Shown piece by piece: positions 1 through 12,500 of a stretch of 64,000 nucleotides of DNA. The stretch spans positions 7,685,777 through 7,749,776 of the forward strand of contig NC_020167.2 of the NCBI RefSeq assembly GCF_000224145.3, in the 5' to 3' direction. Numbering within the stretch: position 1 is the first letter of the stretch; each line of letters begins with the position of its first letter. A program made the position numbers and the translations under genes. The notes beneath the pieces were generated by a model. That model was not told where the DNA came from and made no database searches. It saw only the letters and a program-made list of their open reading frames with translations. The DNA is from Ciona intestinalis. Taxonomy: Eukaryota > Chordata > Ascidiacea > Phlebobranchia > Cionidae.

Positions 1-559
1 AGACATAACTACCATTGCCTTTATATCCACATGTTTTGTGTTGTTTCCGCGGCCGGCCGGAATACAATAAACTCTAAACCCATAAACACCATAAATAATG
101 TACAGCAGTTCCCGAGGTACCAGCACTTAATCGTTTTAAAAGCTGCTATGAATGAATGCGCGATGCAGATTTGTCTTCGTATGAAAGCAAGTCGCGTTAC
201 ATGCCCTTTATGTTGGTACCATAACACGCAGTAAACAAAACGGACACTACATAAATATTTAATTGCTCAAAACCACCAACAATATTTTGTTCAGTGCAAA
301 TCAAAACATTGAAACATGTTATCCGATTATTTAACATAGTAGGGTGGGGTAAAATAGGACATTTTTTATTTTATTTTTTCGCCCAATTTGGTAGTAAACA
401 AAGAACATTCAAACAGTTATAAAACCGTATCCCCACGACTTCCATAGACCGTTGTTAACTGTTTAAAACACGAATAGAATATTTGAATATTATGTGCAAA
501 GGTGTCCCGTCTCCCCCACCCCACCCTATTATACATTTAAACTTATACTTGTTTCCTAG
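1..559. other. Sequence upstream of the first visible CLCA exon
   Basis: I see no coding exon here. Small open frames at the left edge have no codon pattern or family match. Positions 336-533 are a reverse copy of the roughly 190 bp element found throughout the window. The CLCA signal peptide and about the first 70 residues expected from the family are missing, so they lie upstream of the window or in an exon too short to recognise. Confidence 0.6.
336..533 (-). mobile_element. 190 bp MITE, copy 1
   Basis: Family consensus ends are tagtagggtgggg and ccccaccctacta, forming short terminal inverted repeats flanked by TA-rich sequence. The inside carries AACAATTAACAACGGTCTAT and TTTGTTTACTACCAAATGGG. 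This copy is in reverse orientation. Confidence 0.85.
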
Positions 560-3500
560 GAAGCGCGCATATATTCGCAACGTCATCATAGCGATCCCGA
601 AAACTTGGGGAACTCCCCCGGAAAGTTTCAATCAGTCGATTTCAGGCAAATTATCAAGAAGTCAAACGTCTGCCCAAATATGGGTCCGTAACAGTTCGCC
701 AAGGTAAGTAATCTATTTATATTATTCGCTGCAAATGTCTGTTGTATACGTTTGAAATGCGACGAATCCGCCGCCGTAGCATAATCGTTAGCGCGCCTAC
801 TTCTAACCCAGAGGTAATGGATTCAAGGCTCGTCGCTGCTACCATTGTGGTCGTATTTGTCTTTGGGCAAGATGTTTTACGGCAATTCCTCTAATCCAGT
901 GGTTACTATAATGGGTTGTCCAAGTTAACAGCCATTCAGAAAACAATCACCAACAAAGTTATATAACGTGGTAACTTGTAAGTGGATACGAGGTGTATGA
1001 AACAGAACACCATAAGTTACATAAGTTACATTCAATCATGCAGTAAATGTCTAAACAATAATAGCAACCACCTGAGAGTAGGCTCTCATTTTTTATCATG
1101 TTTTTATATTTTCTACCAGACCAAGTAAAGAAAGCTCCGGTCCATGGAAGCTGGGTGATAAATATGCTTACGTCAGCGATCCCTACGTCATTAAAACGAC
1201 CCCGTGTGGATTTCCAGGCGCATATCTTCGATTGTCCCCGGAATTCGTATTGTTTGGGGAAGATATGACAGAAATGAGGGGAGCAGCCCCGGAAAAAGTA
1301 AGTTTTACGTCAAGTATGTTATTGTTTTAGGTTCCGGTGTCGTGATATATTCGTTCCGATTGATATGTTTGTACCGTGCGCTATTGCGCATGCGCTGAGA
1401 CGCTACAAATATATTACGACACCGGTGCTACGAAATACGTAACATACAAAACCGAATCCACCAATTGTATAATGTAACATATATTTCGCCTGAAGTCGCC
1501 AGTTTCTGCGATTTTTATATTGGTTTATTACTGTTTTGGATGTGTAATAGTGCAGCCATATCAAATCGTTTCTGTTTTTTTTTTAATAGTCCCCGTTTGA
1601 TTTTATTTAGCGATATGAGGCTTTCATTGTTGTCACGTGACAAAGTTTAAAATCCCCCGGTAAATCCCCAAATAATCGAATACGTTTATTCATATTTGTA
1701 AAAACAGAAAGACTCTGATTTAGTTCCGAACCGCTTATTATTTTTATTTATTAATAGTTCATACGTATATGTAAAGTTCATACAGATATATATAGTTTAT
1801 ACCGATATGTATAGTTAATACGTATATGTATATATATATTCTGTCAATACTTTTCACTTTATCTTTTACTTAAACACCACCAAATCCCTATAATGTTGCT
1901 AGTTAAAAAAATCCGCCCACAGCTCGTTTGTAATCAAATCTACTGTGTTAAGCCTTAACCTTAAAAATGTTACGTTAAAATCAACCCGAATTTTCTTAAT
2001 ACTTTGTGAATCTGCCCCAAATATTTTAGCTTATTTGTTTGACTTTCTATATTCCCACTGCATATGCCAATACTTCATAGATAGTGTCACGGGAATGGGC
2101 CAAACTTAGATGGGGTACATTTGATGAGAAGGCAAGAGCTGAGGACACGACGAAGTTTTATCTTCACTCGGATCGAAGTGTGAAGCCAACGATCTGCTCA
2201 TCGGTTATTCCAGGTGGTTAAGATGGTTGCTATCAAACTTCGCTGTTTTCCTAACTTTTTTCTTCATGTTTTAAAACGATTTTTGACTTTCCTTTTTGCC
2301 CTTTAATTTTACACCTTTAATCTGTTAAGCCTGCCATTAAAATTCGTTAAGATAAAACATTAGCATAGACAGAGGACAAGACTAATATTCGAACATTAAA
2401 AAAGGTGCAACATTTTATACAAATTAAACAGTAACTGCTCTAACACTTTCCACCAGCCTAATCTGTATCTTACATGAGAATTCTTCACTAGTGCCAAAAT
2501 TTGAAATATTTTTACAGTTACTCTATATTTCTCAACTAATAACCCTAGCCACCAACCCCTAATACTTTTCACCAGTTTAACCTGTTTACCAGAGAAAATT
2601 ATTACTACCCCCATAACCTCTAGATATTTTTACACCTTTCATTACCAATTACAGGGGATGTCGTCAACCAGAGTTCTCCTCGTTCTCCGTGCAATGAAAA
2701 GCAACGATTGTTCGACAACTCGTGTGTGTTCGTACCAAGCAAACAACCACAGGAAAAAACATACGCGTCACTTTTATACAGGTAAACATGAGAAGTGTGA
2801 CAACTACCACTTATCCTTAATTCCTGCATTTTTTATTTTACTAAAGTTACTACCTGTAATGTAACCAAACGGACAAAAATATAAGATTCGTTATTAAAAT
2901 TCATTTTTCATTTTACCCAAAAAATCATCGTTAACTTTTCTTGTCCATTTCTCATTTTTTAATAAAACATGATCGTCTTAAGTAACTGCTAAACTACAAA
3001 ACGTTTTATTTTTATATGCCCCTAGTCCCTTTAAGTAATCCTATATCATACAAATGCATCTAACGGTTGTGCAGTCCCTTAAAAATAAAGAGTGTCAAGA
3101 ACCCTACGTTCCCTCTTTCTACGCCACTACATGTAAAAAATATGTAATTCACGATTAAAATCCAACAGAGCGGATCTCCCATATGTGAATGACTTCTGTG
3201 ATAATGGTGATGATGTCACACCTGAGATGAAACATGACGAAGAAGCACCAACTGTGCATAACTTACATTGCAAAGGTGGGCGTTGTCTATTATTGGTATT
3301 AGGGCTATATATAGCTTGGTGGGGTAAGTTTAAGGTCGTTGAACGAGTATGTTTTGTATATTTGTAATGCAATATATGAATTTGAATTGTACCATATGGG
3401 TATTTTCCATTAGTATTAGGTTGTATAATTATACATTTTACCAAAAACAAACGTTTGCAATTCTTAGCTTTTGTGCGTGAGAGTATATTTTAATTCTTAA

Positions 3501-6500
3501 TTAAAGTTTAGAACGAGGCTTGTCATATTAAAACACTTCAAATCTTCAGCCATATTACAGTTTTAAACAAATGAGCCTCAGTTTTAACCAATTTTTAGTC
3601 ATAAACCAGCTTTCACTCTGCTGTTAGTTGTCTGTACAAACCAGTAAAAACAAATTATACCCATTTGCCACATTGGTCAATTACAGTTTTTGTTGAACAT
3701 CAAATGGGTCTCAGTTTTAACCAATTTTTAGTCATAAAACAGGTTTTACTCTGCTGTTAGGTGTCTGTACAAACCAGTAAAAACAAATTATACCCATTTG
3801 CCACATTGGTCAATTACAGTTTTTGTTGAACATCAAATGGGTCTCAGTTTTAACCACTTTTTACTCCTAAAACAGCTTTTACTCAAATGGGTCTCAGTTT
3901 TAACCATTTTTCACTCCTAAAACAGGTTTTACTCTGCTGTTAGGCCTATAAACTAAACAGTGTCTTACTTGTAACTATTTTTTACAGGTCGAAGTATTTG
4001 GGCCGTTATCAGGGAACATCCGGACTTTAAAGATGGAAACAATCCTCCCATGGAATCTGATGAACCTCCCGCTCTTCCAAACTTTACTTTGTTGAAAGGA
4101 TTTGACAGGTTTGTTAAACAAGATTTCAGTGAAAAGAAATATTTAGTTCAGTAAAACTAAAGCACTGATGGTTTCGAACATAATAATCCAAAAATTAACG
4201 CTACAATAAAATAAATAAAAACAGGATAAATTTTCTGTATCGTAGTTTTATAAACCTCTCTATATTTGTTTATAAAAATATAGAAAAGCATTTTTTTAAA
4301 CAAAACCATTAAAACTATATCCTTATTTTTGTATAATTCAACCATACTGAAACAATACTTTTGTCTGTTTTGTTTTTCCAGACCTAATACTCATTAAAAA
4401 AATTAATAAATTATACAACAGTGGAAATAGTATTTCTGTACCTTATAATTGTTCATCAAAGTCTACAATGATGCTGATAATCTAGTTTTTAATTTTGATG
4501 TACTGACAACCAGAAATTCCAAAAACTATGTATATAAAATTCACTGTGTGTATTTCGGCTTTTTATGTGTTTTTCTATAGTATAAACTTAAATTATATGC
4601 AAATTATTTGTATAATTCAACCACACTAATGCACTAATACATATGCAGGAGAATTGTCCTTGTGTTGGATATTTCAACCAGCATGGAGAATTATGGTAGA
4701 ATGGGGTTGATGCGACAAGCTGTAAGCAACTTTATCGATACCGTTCCAATGAACACTTGGGTTGGAATTGTGGTTTTTGCTTCGTAAGTTTAATTTTTGG
4801 TTAGTGTAACAGGTCATTTGGTATAAAAAGTAGTTTATTTCCCATGTTATGTCTGCCGCCGTCAATACCTTATCAGGGAATATGGAAAGAAATTTGCAAT
4901 ATACACTACAAAATATCTGTTAATGGATGACCTTTCCTGATGGAGTCTTCCAGATGGCAGACATAACATGGGAAATACACTGCGTTTTTTATACCGTCTG
5001 AATTTGTATTAAAACAAAGAACTTGCAAGTAGAGACTTTGTAATCAAACAAAGAGGATTGTAATTAGGAAATTGCTAAATTTTAATTGATTTTTTACTTT
5101 CAAATAAAAAAAACAACATGTTTTGGAAAAACCTGCTTACCCTTTTAATTCAATAGTAAACTTGTTGTTTTGAAAATGAACACCTTCGTGGGTATGAAAC
5201 TTTAATGCGAAAAAAACCCCAGTGTTTATTCAATTGCATTGTAAGTGGTCCCGCCAAGATAATGCAACGCTTTGCACTAAACCTACTGTGGTGAAGTGAC
5301 AATCTTAATATTTAAATGCATGGTCTTAAGAAATGATTTTCAGTGCCTATAAATATTGTATTTTTTAAGTGGCTTGTCTCCTTACACACAGTTAAGCCAT
5401 CACTCCAATATTTGGGAATGAATTGGTTTGGCAATTTGCAATGTTTTTAATTTGGGCAGTCAGTCTTAATCTTTTTAAGATGAACTATTTGTTGCTAGGT
5501 AAAATCATTTTTTATTATAATTTTTTTTTTGTTAGGTCAAAGCCTTCGGGAGTAATTGCCAGGTTTTGTAAAATAAAGTGTATTTTGTTATAAATATTTT
5601 GAAACATTTCTTTGTCCATTAATATACAGTGAAGCAATGTGTCTTACTTACATATATTCCTTGTTATGTTTACACTGAGTTAAGTTAAGTCAAAATGTTC
5701 CAAACATATTTTAAATGTTTTTTTTAAGTTGTAATTTGTTCATCTGACAAGGTAATTAAACCATTTTCTTCAGCATAGAAGTAAAATTAATCGCAAAACC
5801 ATGCCTCGTTCTCTTGTTTGAAATTTAACTTCAAAAAAAGATGGATAATCTTTTAACTCTTTCAAGAAATTCCTTTACATGAATTTTTAATCATTTCTAT
5901 CCTACCCAAAGCAAACCCTGGCCACTGCCAAGGTGTAAACACTTTCCCCGCTCACAGAAGACAAATAATTAATAGGAATTTTTTCGTTTTAAAAAAAAAA
6001 TTAGTACTTAGTGTAAAATGTGTAAAAAATCTTTTTAATTTTTAAAATAAATATTTTTAAATACTTTGTGAAAAAAGTGTAAAACGAACTTTTTATTTAT
6101 TTTTGATTTTTTTCCAGGAGGGCAAACACTCTCGCCAGACTAACTGAAATAACTTCTTACGATGCTAGGAATATATTGAAGACGAGACTGGTGAACACCA
6201 CTGTAGTTGGTATGTAAAGTTTTGTTCATAATTAAGCTGACGTCTGTCTTGATTAAAAACAAAGCTGGAAAAGATGGTTTTTAATTTTAAATTATTTCAT
6301 AGAAAAAATATGTTTTTTAATTTATTTAAAATTAGATTATAAATATGTGCATACCCATTTTTGATAACTGTAATAAAGAGACTAAAGTTGTCTTTCAGGC
6401 AAAATATAGATTTATTATACAATTGGTTGGACTTGATTCTTGTCTGTTGTGTTTTTGTAGCACCAGACCCTTATACTATTTCTAACTTCTAAAGTCTAGT

Positions 6501-9500
6501 ACTGTGGGGTAGGACAGGAAATCTTTAGCACATATTATCCAAATATCCTGATCGTGTTTAAACAATTAACAACGGTCTATGGGAGTCTGGAAGATACGGT
6601 TTATAATTCTTTGAATGTTCTTTGTTTACTACCAAATGGGACGAGAAAATAGAATGAAAGGCGTCCCACCTTTCCCCACCCTACTATATGATAATGTATA
6701 ATATCAATTAAACCAGATCCATATCATATTACTGAAATGTAAAAACCTTTTATACCAAGGTACCAGTATTGGCAGTGGAATTATGAAAGGACTAGAAGTT
6801 TTGGAAACCAGTGGTCCAAGATCTCTTCGTGGATCTGGGGGTTCCATCATTATACTTACTGATGGGTTGGAGCATAATAATCCAAAGATTAACGACACAA
6901 TTGAAAGAGTGAGTTCTATTCTATGTGGGTGAGGACCTTGTTAAGGACAGGGCATTTGAGCCAGATTGGCCCATTACCGTGTGGGTTAATATGATTAGGT
7001 TTTTGTGTACAGGACGTATCTCTTTTTGTGCATAACACAATCACGCTTCTTTTTCCCATTTAATTGAGAACATGTTTTTAACTGTAAGGCCCTTCGCTGC
7101 TACTGTGGGCGTATGTGTCTTTGGGCAAGACACCAACCACAATTGCCCCAGCCCAGTGGTCACTAATGGGTTGTCTAAAGCGTCAGCCATAAAGAAAAAC
7201 AAACACACAGTAACTCATAAGCTGACATGAATGTTTGAAACAGAACATCCATGTTATAAAGACTGTTGCTTTCAGACTACGCTGGGATAACAAGTTACAT
7301 TCATTTATTCATCCAGGTTAGAGAGTTCGGTGTCAGAGTAAGCACAATCGCTCTCGGATCAAATGTAGCTAAAGATCTTGAATGGCTTGCCAGCGTTAGT
7401 AATGGAAGGACACACGCTGCGAGTTCGGGACAGTTTGGAATCGATGCCGAACTACAAGAAGCTTTTGCCTCACATCATGAACAAGAAGATAGTAAGTTGT
7501 AAACGTATATATATTTAAAGTTTTTTGATTTTATAATAATAATGTCCAGAGGTTCTATATATTTAAGTAAGTTGCCAGAAGTTATATTTCACTTCTATTT
7601 GAAAAAAAGACTGTTGATGCCATTTATTTAAAATATATATCTTTTATATACAAGTTTATATATTTATTGTCTTTTATTATCATTATTTCCAGCTGTTTGC
7701 TCAAATATGTTTTTTTTTGATAATTGGGGTAATGTGCCAATCCTAGTCTAAATCTTAGATCTCTCAGGTTACAATACTGCAGGATCTCATCCACATAGAA
7801 TAGAATAGAATAGAGCATAGTGTTTTTGCAACAGCACTAATTTTACATTTAATGAAGTTTAATTCATATTTTTCAGTTGGTTCAATCTCCATTTTAAGCC
7901 AAGAAGTTGTGATTGAGAAAAATTCCACGGTTGAAAAAGTTTTCCTGATTGATTCTTCAATTGGAGAAAATACACGCGTTGCTGTGTTCTATCAACAAAA
8001 ACCCGCCCCCCTGGTACGTAGCCAGATGTTTGAGGTTTTGAAAAAATGAAATTTATTTTGCCCCTTTAGTGGTGGTAACAAAGAAAGTTATAAAACAACA
8101 GTTTTTAAAATACTATTATGGAAAACGGAAACGCGATGTTGTTGTTAAAAAATAAACAACTTTAATTAAACAGTAATAAAGTTGTAACCAGAAAAAAGTG
8201 TCAAGACACAACCAAGGAAGAGATGACATGCTTAGACACGATCCATTTTCAAATATTTTTCTGTAAATGCTGTTAATGTTTAATGTCGTGTATATTGGTT
8301 CAAACTTATACCTATCAACTTGACTACAGTGTGAAGATTTTTATCTTTATAATATAGTCTTTTGTTTAAACGAACGGAAGAAACCGATAAAAGGGGTAAT
8401 TTATTAATAGTAAACTGGAACATTTTCTCACAAAACAATTTTTGTTTTAAAAATTGAAACATGAATTTAGGTAGGAAAATCTCACCTTTAATATAAATTT
8501 TTCAATTTAAGAAAAAACTTAAAATTTATGGTGACAATGAGACAACCGTGGCTTGAATCCTAGGACCCATGGTGTGCCACTTCAAGGGACCTTACCTATA
8601 TAAAATAGAAGTTAGACAAACTAAATGTACCATGAATGTATTGTAAGTTCATTTATGAAATATTTTCTTTCCTTTCAGATTGCGATTAAGACACCGCAAA
8701 ACGAAACCTTTTTTCAACACGAACACACAGAGAGATTCTTCTTCACCCATGATGAGAGTTTTCAAATTAAAACCATTCGTATACAAGGCAATGCACAGGT
8801 CTTTTTATTTTTATTTAATGTACTTGACATTTATCACTATTAACAATTACTCATTTTGACTGTCACTATTAACAATTACTAATTTTGACTGTCACTTACA
8901 TGCAGTAGCATAACAAGTGGAGTCACTAACCCCTGACCCATGTTTTAGAAAAAAAAAAGCATCAAATAAGTCAAATAAGTGGCGGCTTATTTGGCATAAA
9001 AACGCAGTGTGTTTCCGACATTTTATTTCACATTTCCTGATGAAGTGTGGCGATGAAATGTTAGAAATACATTACGTTTTTTCATACCAGATAGCAGAAA
9101 AACATAAAACTTACCAAAGTAGCAGAAAAACATAAAACTTACTTTGTAATTCCCATCATCTACAGGTTGGTACTTGGGCAGTCGTGCTAGAAAATGAAAT
9201 GGAATCGACAGACATGCGTGTCCAAGTCAGCGTAACGTCGTACCAACGACAAACTGAACCCCTGGTTATCTCACCAGCATTGTTATGCAGGAGTTTTGCG
9301 TTCACAGGGCACGAGGCCGTCGTCATATATGCAAACTTAAAGCAAGGTTGAGTTAATTAAAACTGTTATATAAGTTTAGGGTGACCAGCCTCTTGCCTCA
9401 AACCCAGAAGTTTAGGATTAGATAAATTATCCTAAAAGTTTAAGTTTTAATAATAGCTCCGCTACACTAACTTTTCTCTATGAATTTTAATTTTTTTGCT

Positions 9501-12500
9501 GTTAGCCATATCGGAGTGACTGCTTATATTCCTCTTATATTTTGTATTTCACAACTTAATGCGATAATTCTTTTTTCTACCACCTTTCCAGTAAGAATCT
9601 GGTGTTATGAAAACATAACAGAGTCCAAATAAAATCTTCAATTTAACTAAGAGACTGACGATGCCATTTAGGCAAAATATATATATCTTAATATACAATT
9701 GGTCGGACTAGAATTTTGTCTGTTACGTTTTCGTGGCACCAGATCCTTAAAAATTCTCAGCTTAAAATTTGTTTCAAACACAACAACATACCTTATTTCC
9801 CAGACACAAACACAACATATAAACTTCATTTACTTCCCAGGTGAGCATGCGGTGTTAAACGCTTATGTTGGTGCGGAAATAACACGCCCCCTCTCAACCT
9901 CTGGTATCGTGGACACAAAGTTTATTGAACTTAAAGATAATGGATTAGACCCAGATGTGACAGCAGACGACGGAGTATATTCCGCTTATTTCACAAGTTT
10001 TACAATGCAGGGGAGGTACAATGTTAAGGTAACTGTAATAAAGTCTGCGAAACATAGTAACTGATAAATAAACTCCGCGAATCTTACCCTGATCTGGTGC
10101 TCATAGAGTAGGTTAATTCTTGTGTAAAGGAATACAGTAAAAATCTGGCGCTACGAAAACGCAACAGAGTCCAGTCAGTCCACATAAAATCTTTGATTTA
10201 ACTAAGAGACTGACGATGTCATTTAGGAGAAATATATCTCGATATACAATTGGTCAGACTAGAATTTTGTCTGTTAGGTTTTCAGCACTAGATCCTTATT
10301 GTTGTTGATAATATATACATTTTTGATCTCATACTTGTATTATATCTATGATTAAAAATACAATGTTGAAAATTCTCCTTAAAGTCTAAATTCATATGCA
10401 TTTATATAAAAATAATACAATTGATAAATTTTTATTGAAAAATCTCTCTTTTAAATGCTATGTATTCTGCTTCTCAATTTTTTAACAAGTCTTTCCTTCC
10501 AAAGGTTCATGCAGATGATAATTATGGTCAAGCTGTGATTACTTATGAAAATATTCTTGGTATTGGTAAATATGACATGGTAACGTTCAAGCACGACACG
10601 CGGTACCTTCTTCCGACCATCAACCCACAGCTGACTGCGTGAGTATTTGTTCAGAGCTTAATAGTGTTAGGCACCCCTCCAACCCAGAGGTTATGGGTTC
10701 AAGTCTTATCGCTGCTTCCATCATGGATCACTAATGGGTTGTCTAAATTATCAGCTATTTGTCCGTAGCCTAATAGAGTTGATGATTTTCTTTGTTTCCT
10801 ATATTTTTATTTGTTTAAACAATCATTTAATATTTTTAGACATAAATTTATTTCTAAGCCTTTGCCTGTGGCCTGATAGTTTATCCCTGCACCGTAATAC
10901 AGGGATTATGTGCCTGCATTTGTTAGGTACTGATTTTTTTTGGGGGGTTGGACCAGAGTTGGCCCATTACTCCAACACATTGGAAATATTTATGTACATA
11001 GTTATCATTGTGGTAATAGCCTAAATATATAGTATACAGAATAAAATAATATTTTGTAAGAATGTAATTTGATTAAAGTAGAAACCTTAACTTAGTAATT
11101 CATTACAGAACTAATCCATCCCGTAAGCGTCGATCATTGCGATTAAGTTTACCCCCGTTTCAACGAGTAAGTTCAGCAGCGGGTGCGTTTAATGTGCAGA
11201 GGTGGGGGGTTGATAGCATGTGCCATGATGGGTGAGTTCATTATATAAAGTTGTATTATACAGTTAAGTGCTATGTACCAGTCCAAAGACCATGGCATAC
11301 ATTTTTATAAAAGTCAAAGTTTTTGAATGTGTTAAGTATGTGTTATACTGGGAAAGTTGTATTATATAAAGCAGGGTTTTCTGAAAGCCTGTCTCTATTT
11401 CTGGGGTTACAGGTTCACGTTTAATACTGCTAACAATCTATGTGTTTTTGTGCAAGACACTTAACAGTTTCAACCCAGTGGTATAAGTGTAAATTATAAG
11501 CCATGCAGAAAAATTCCCTCTAAAAATAATCACCAACGTAGTTACATAGTAGTAACTTGTAAGCAGGCACGAGGTGTATGAACTTCATACTATAAGGTAG
11601 AATCCTTGTGTTATAACGACCGTCATTTCACCGCTATGCGAGGATAAAAATAAGTTAAATTTATTCGTTTCAAGCCACAAAACTGCATATATGTGGTAAA
11701 TTGTAAGTGAGCACAAGGTGTATGAAACAGAACACTTGTGTTACAACGACTGTGGTTGCCCCGCCCTGCAAAGATGAATAAGTTTCATTTATTTATTGAC
11801 ATATCTATCACAGGTACTTCCACTTCCAAGACGCATGTTACAGAATCTACACCACCCCCACTTTATCATACACTGGAGCTGCGGCAGTTTGCCAGAACGA
11901 GGGAGGTGACTTATCGGAAATCAACAGTCGACAAGAGTTGTCATGGTTACTCGCTCGTGTAGGCGATTCAAACATTTGGTTCAAACGAGTTCATCCGGTA
12001 AGAATATAATTTATGGTTATGTACACTGTCTGCTCCAACCCAGTGATCACTACCGAGTTGTCCAAATTTTCAGACATAAAAAATGACCTACAAAGTAACA
12101 TACTTATAACTTGTAAGCTGGCACAAGATTTATGAAACAGAACACCGGTTTTATAGAGACAGTTGTTGCCACGCCACGCGAGGGTAATGAAAGTTACACT
12201 CATTCATTCACTGTTATATTAGTCTACACTTTAAGTGATCAATTTAAGTGCCTTTAGCTTGTTTACTTACAAGTTTACAATAATTTATTAAGCATGAAAT
12301 AATATATGATGTTGATGTTCTTCCAGGATCTGCGAGCCAAAGGATTCATTGAGATCGAAAGAGTCGTTCAGAGAGCACGAAGAGGGATGGAGGATTTTGA
12401 TCTCGATACTCTTGCTGGTCTCTTCACCAAGAGTGGGTTGAGTCCGGATCTTGCGTACGCTGCTCAATCTTTCTCGCCTGATATTCAAGAAATGTCAGCT

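Larger units (their letters stand above)
560..3275 (+). other. CLCA N-terminal (zincin-like) domain exons
   Basis: Exons 560-703, 1120-1297, 2081-2213, 2655-2781 and 3169-3275 encode the CLCA N-terminal domain. The first reads NVIIAIPKTWGTP, which corresponds to the family block NVxILIPxTW. In the third, the conserved family motif HEWAHLRWGVFDE reads REWAKLRWGTFDE: both zinc-binding histidines of HExxH are replaced (Arg, Lys), while the glutamate and the downstream FDE are kept. Cysteines in CSSVIPG and DNSCVFVPS fit the family's cysteine-rich part. In vertebrates this domain does the self-cleavage; here it should not bind zinc in the normal way. A second, stronger donor at 3324 (gtaagt) lies in the same phase as the one at 3276 and would add 16 mostly hydrophobic residues. 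Confidence 0.82.
3988..7491 (+). other. First VWA domain with complete MIDAS
   Basis: Exons 3988-4108, 4649-4783, 6118-6209, 6760-6908 and 7317-7491. The linker reads GRSIWAVIREHPDFK, matching the CLCA segment before the VWA domain. The VWA core starts RIVLVLDISTSM, giving the MIDAS triad DxSxS; the MIDAS threonine is in GTSIGSG and the aspartate in IILTDG. All metal-binding positions are therefore present, unlike in the second VWA domain of the same protein. The domain ends with GVRVSTIALGSNVAKDLEWL, as in CLCA proteins. In vertebrate CLCA1 this domain contacts the TMEM16A channel; that role here is only inferred from homology. Confidence 0.87.
7877..11231 (+). other. CLCA beta-sandwich region after the VWA domain
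   Basis: Exons 7877-8013, 8679-8798, 9166-9346, 9841-10028, 10505-10638 and 11109-11231. Recognisable blocks are VFLIDSSIGENTRVAVFY, VGTWAVVLEN and the conserved DNGLDPDVTADDGVYSAYF followed by GRYNVK. Exon 11109-11231 begins with a run of basic residues, RKRRS, a furin-type site, and then VSSAAGAFNV, which lines up with the strand just before the FN3 domain in vertebrate CLCA proteins. This marks where the lectin domain has been inserted. Confidence 0.8.

Noticed and set aside
3127..3450. Minus-strand frame of 107 residues
   Set aside because: Antisense to CLCA exon 3169-3275 and its intron; no codon pattern or family match.
9699..9840. Upstream extension of the CLCA exon at 9841
   Set aside because: The open frame continues to the left into an AATCTGGTG-type element; the acceptor ttcccag at 9840 and phase fit the exon starting at 9841.
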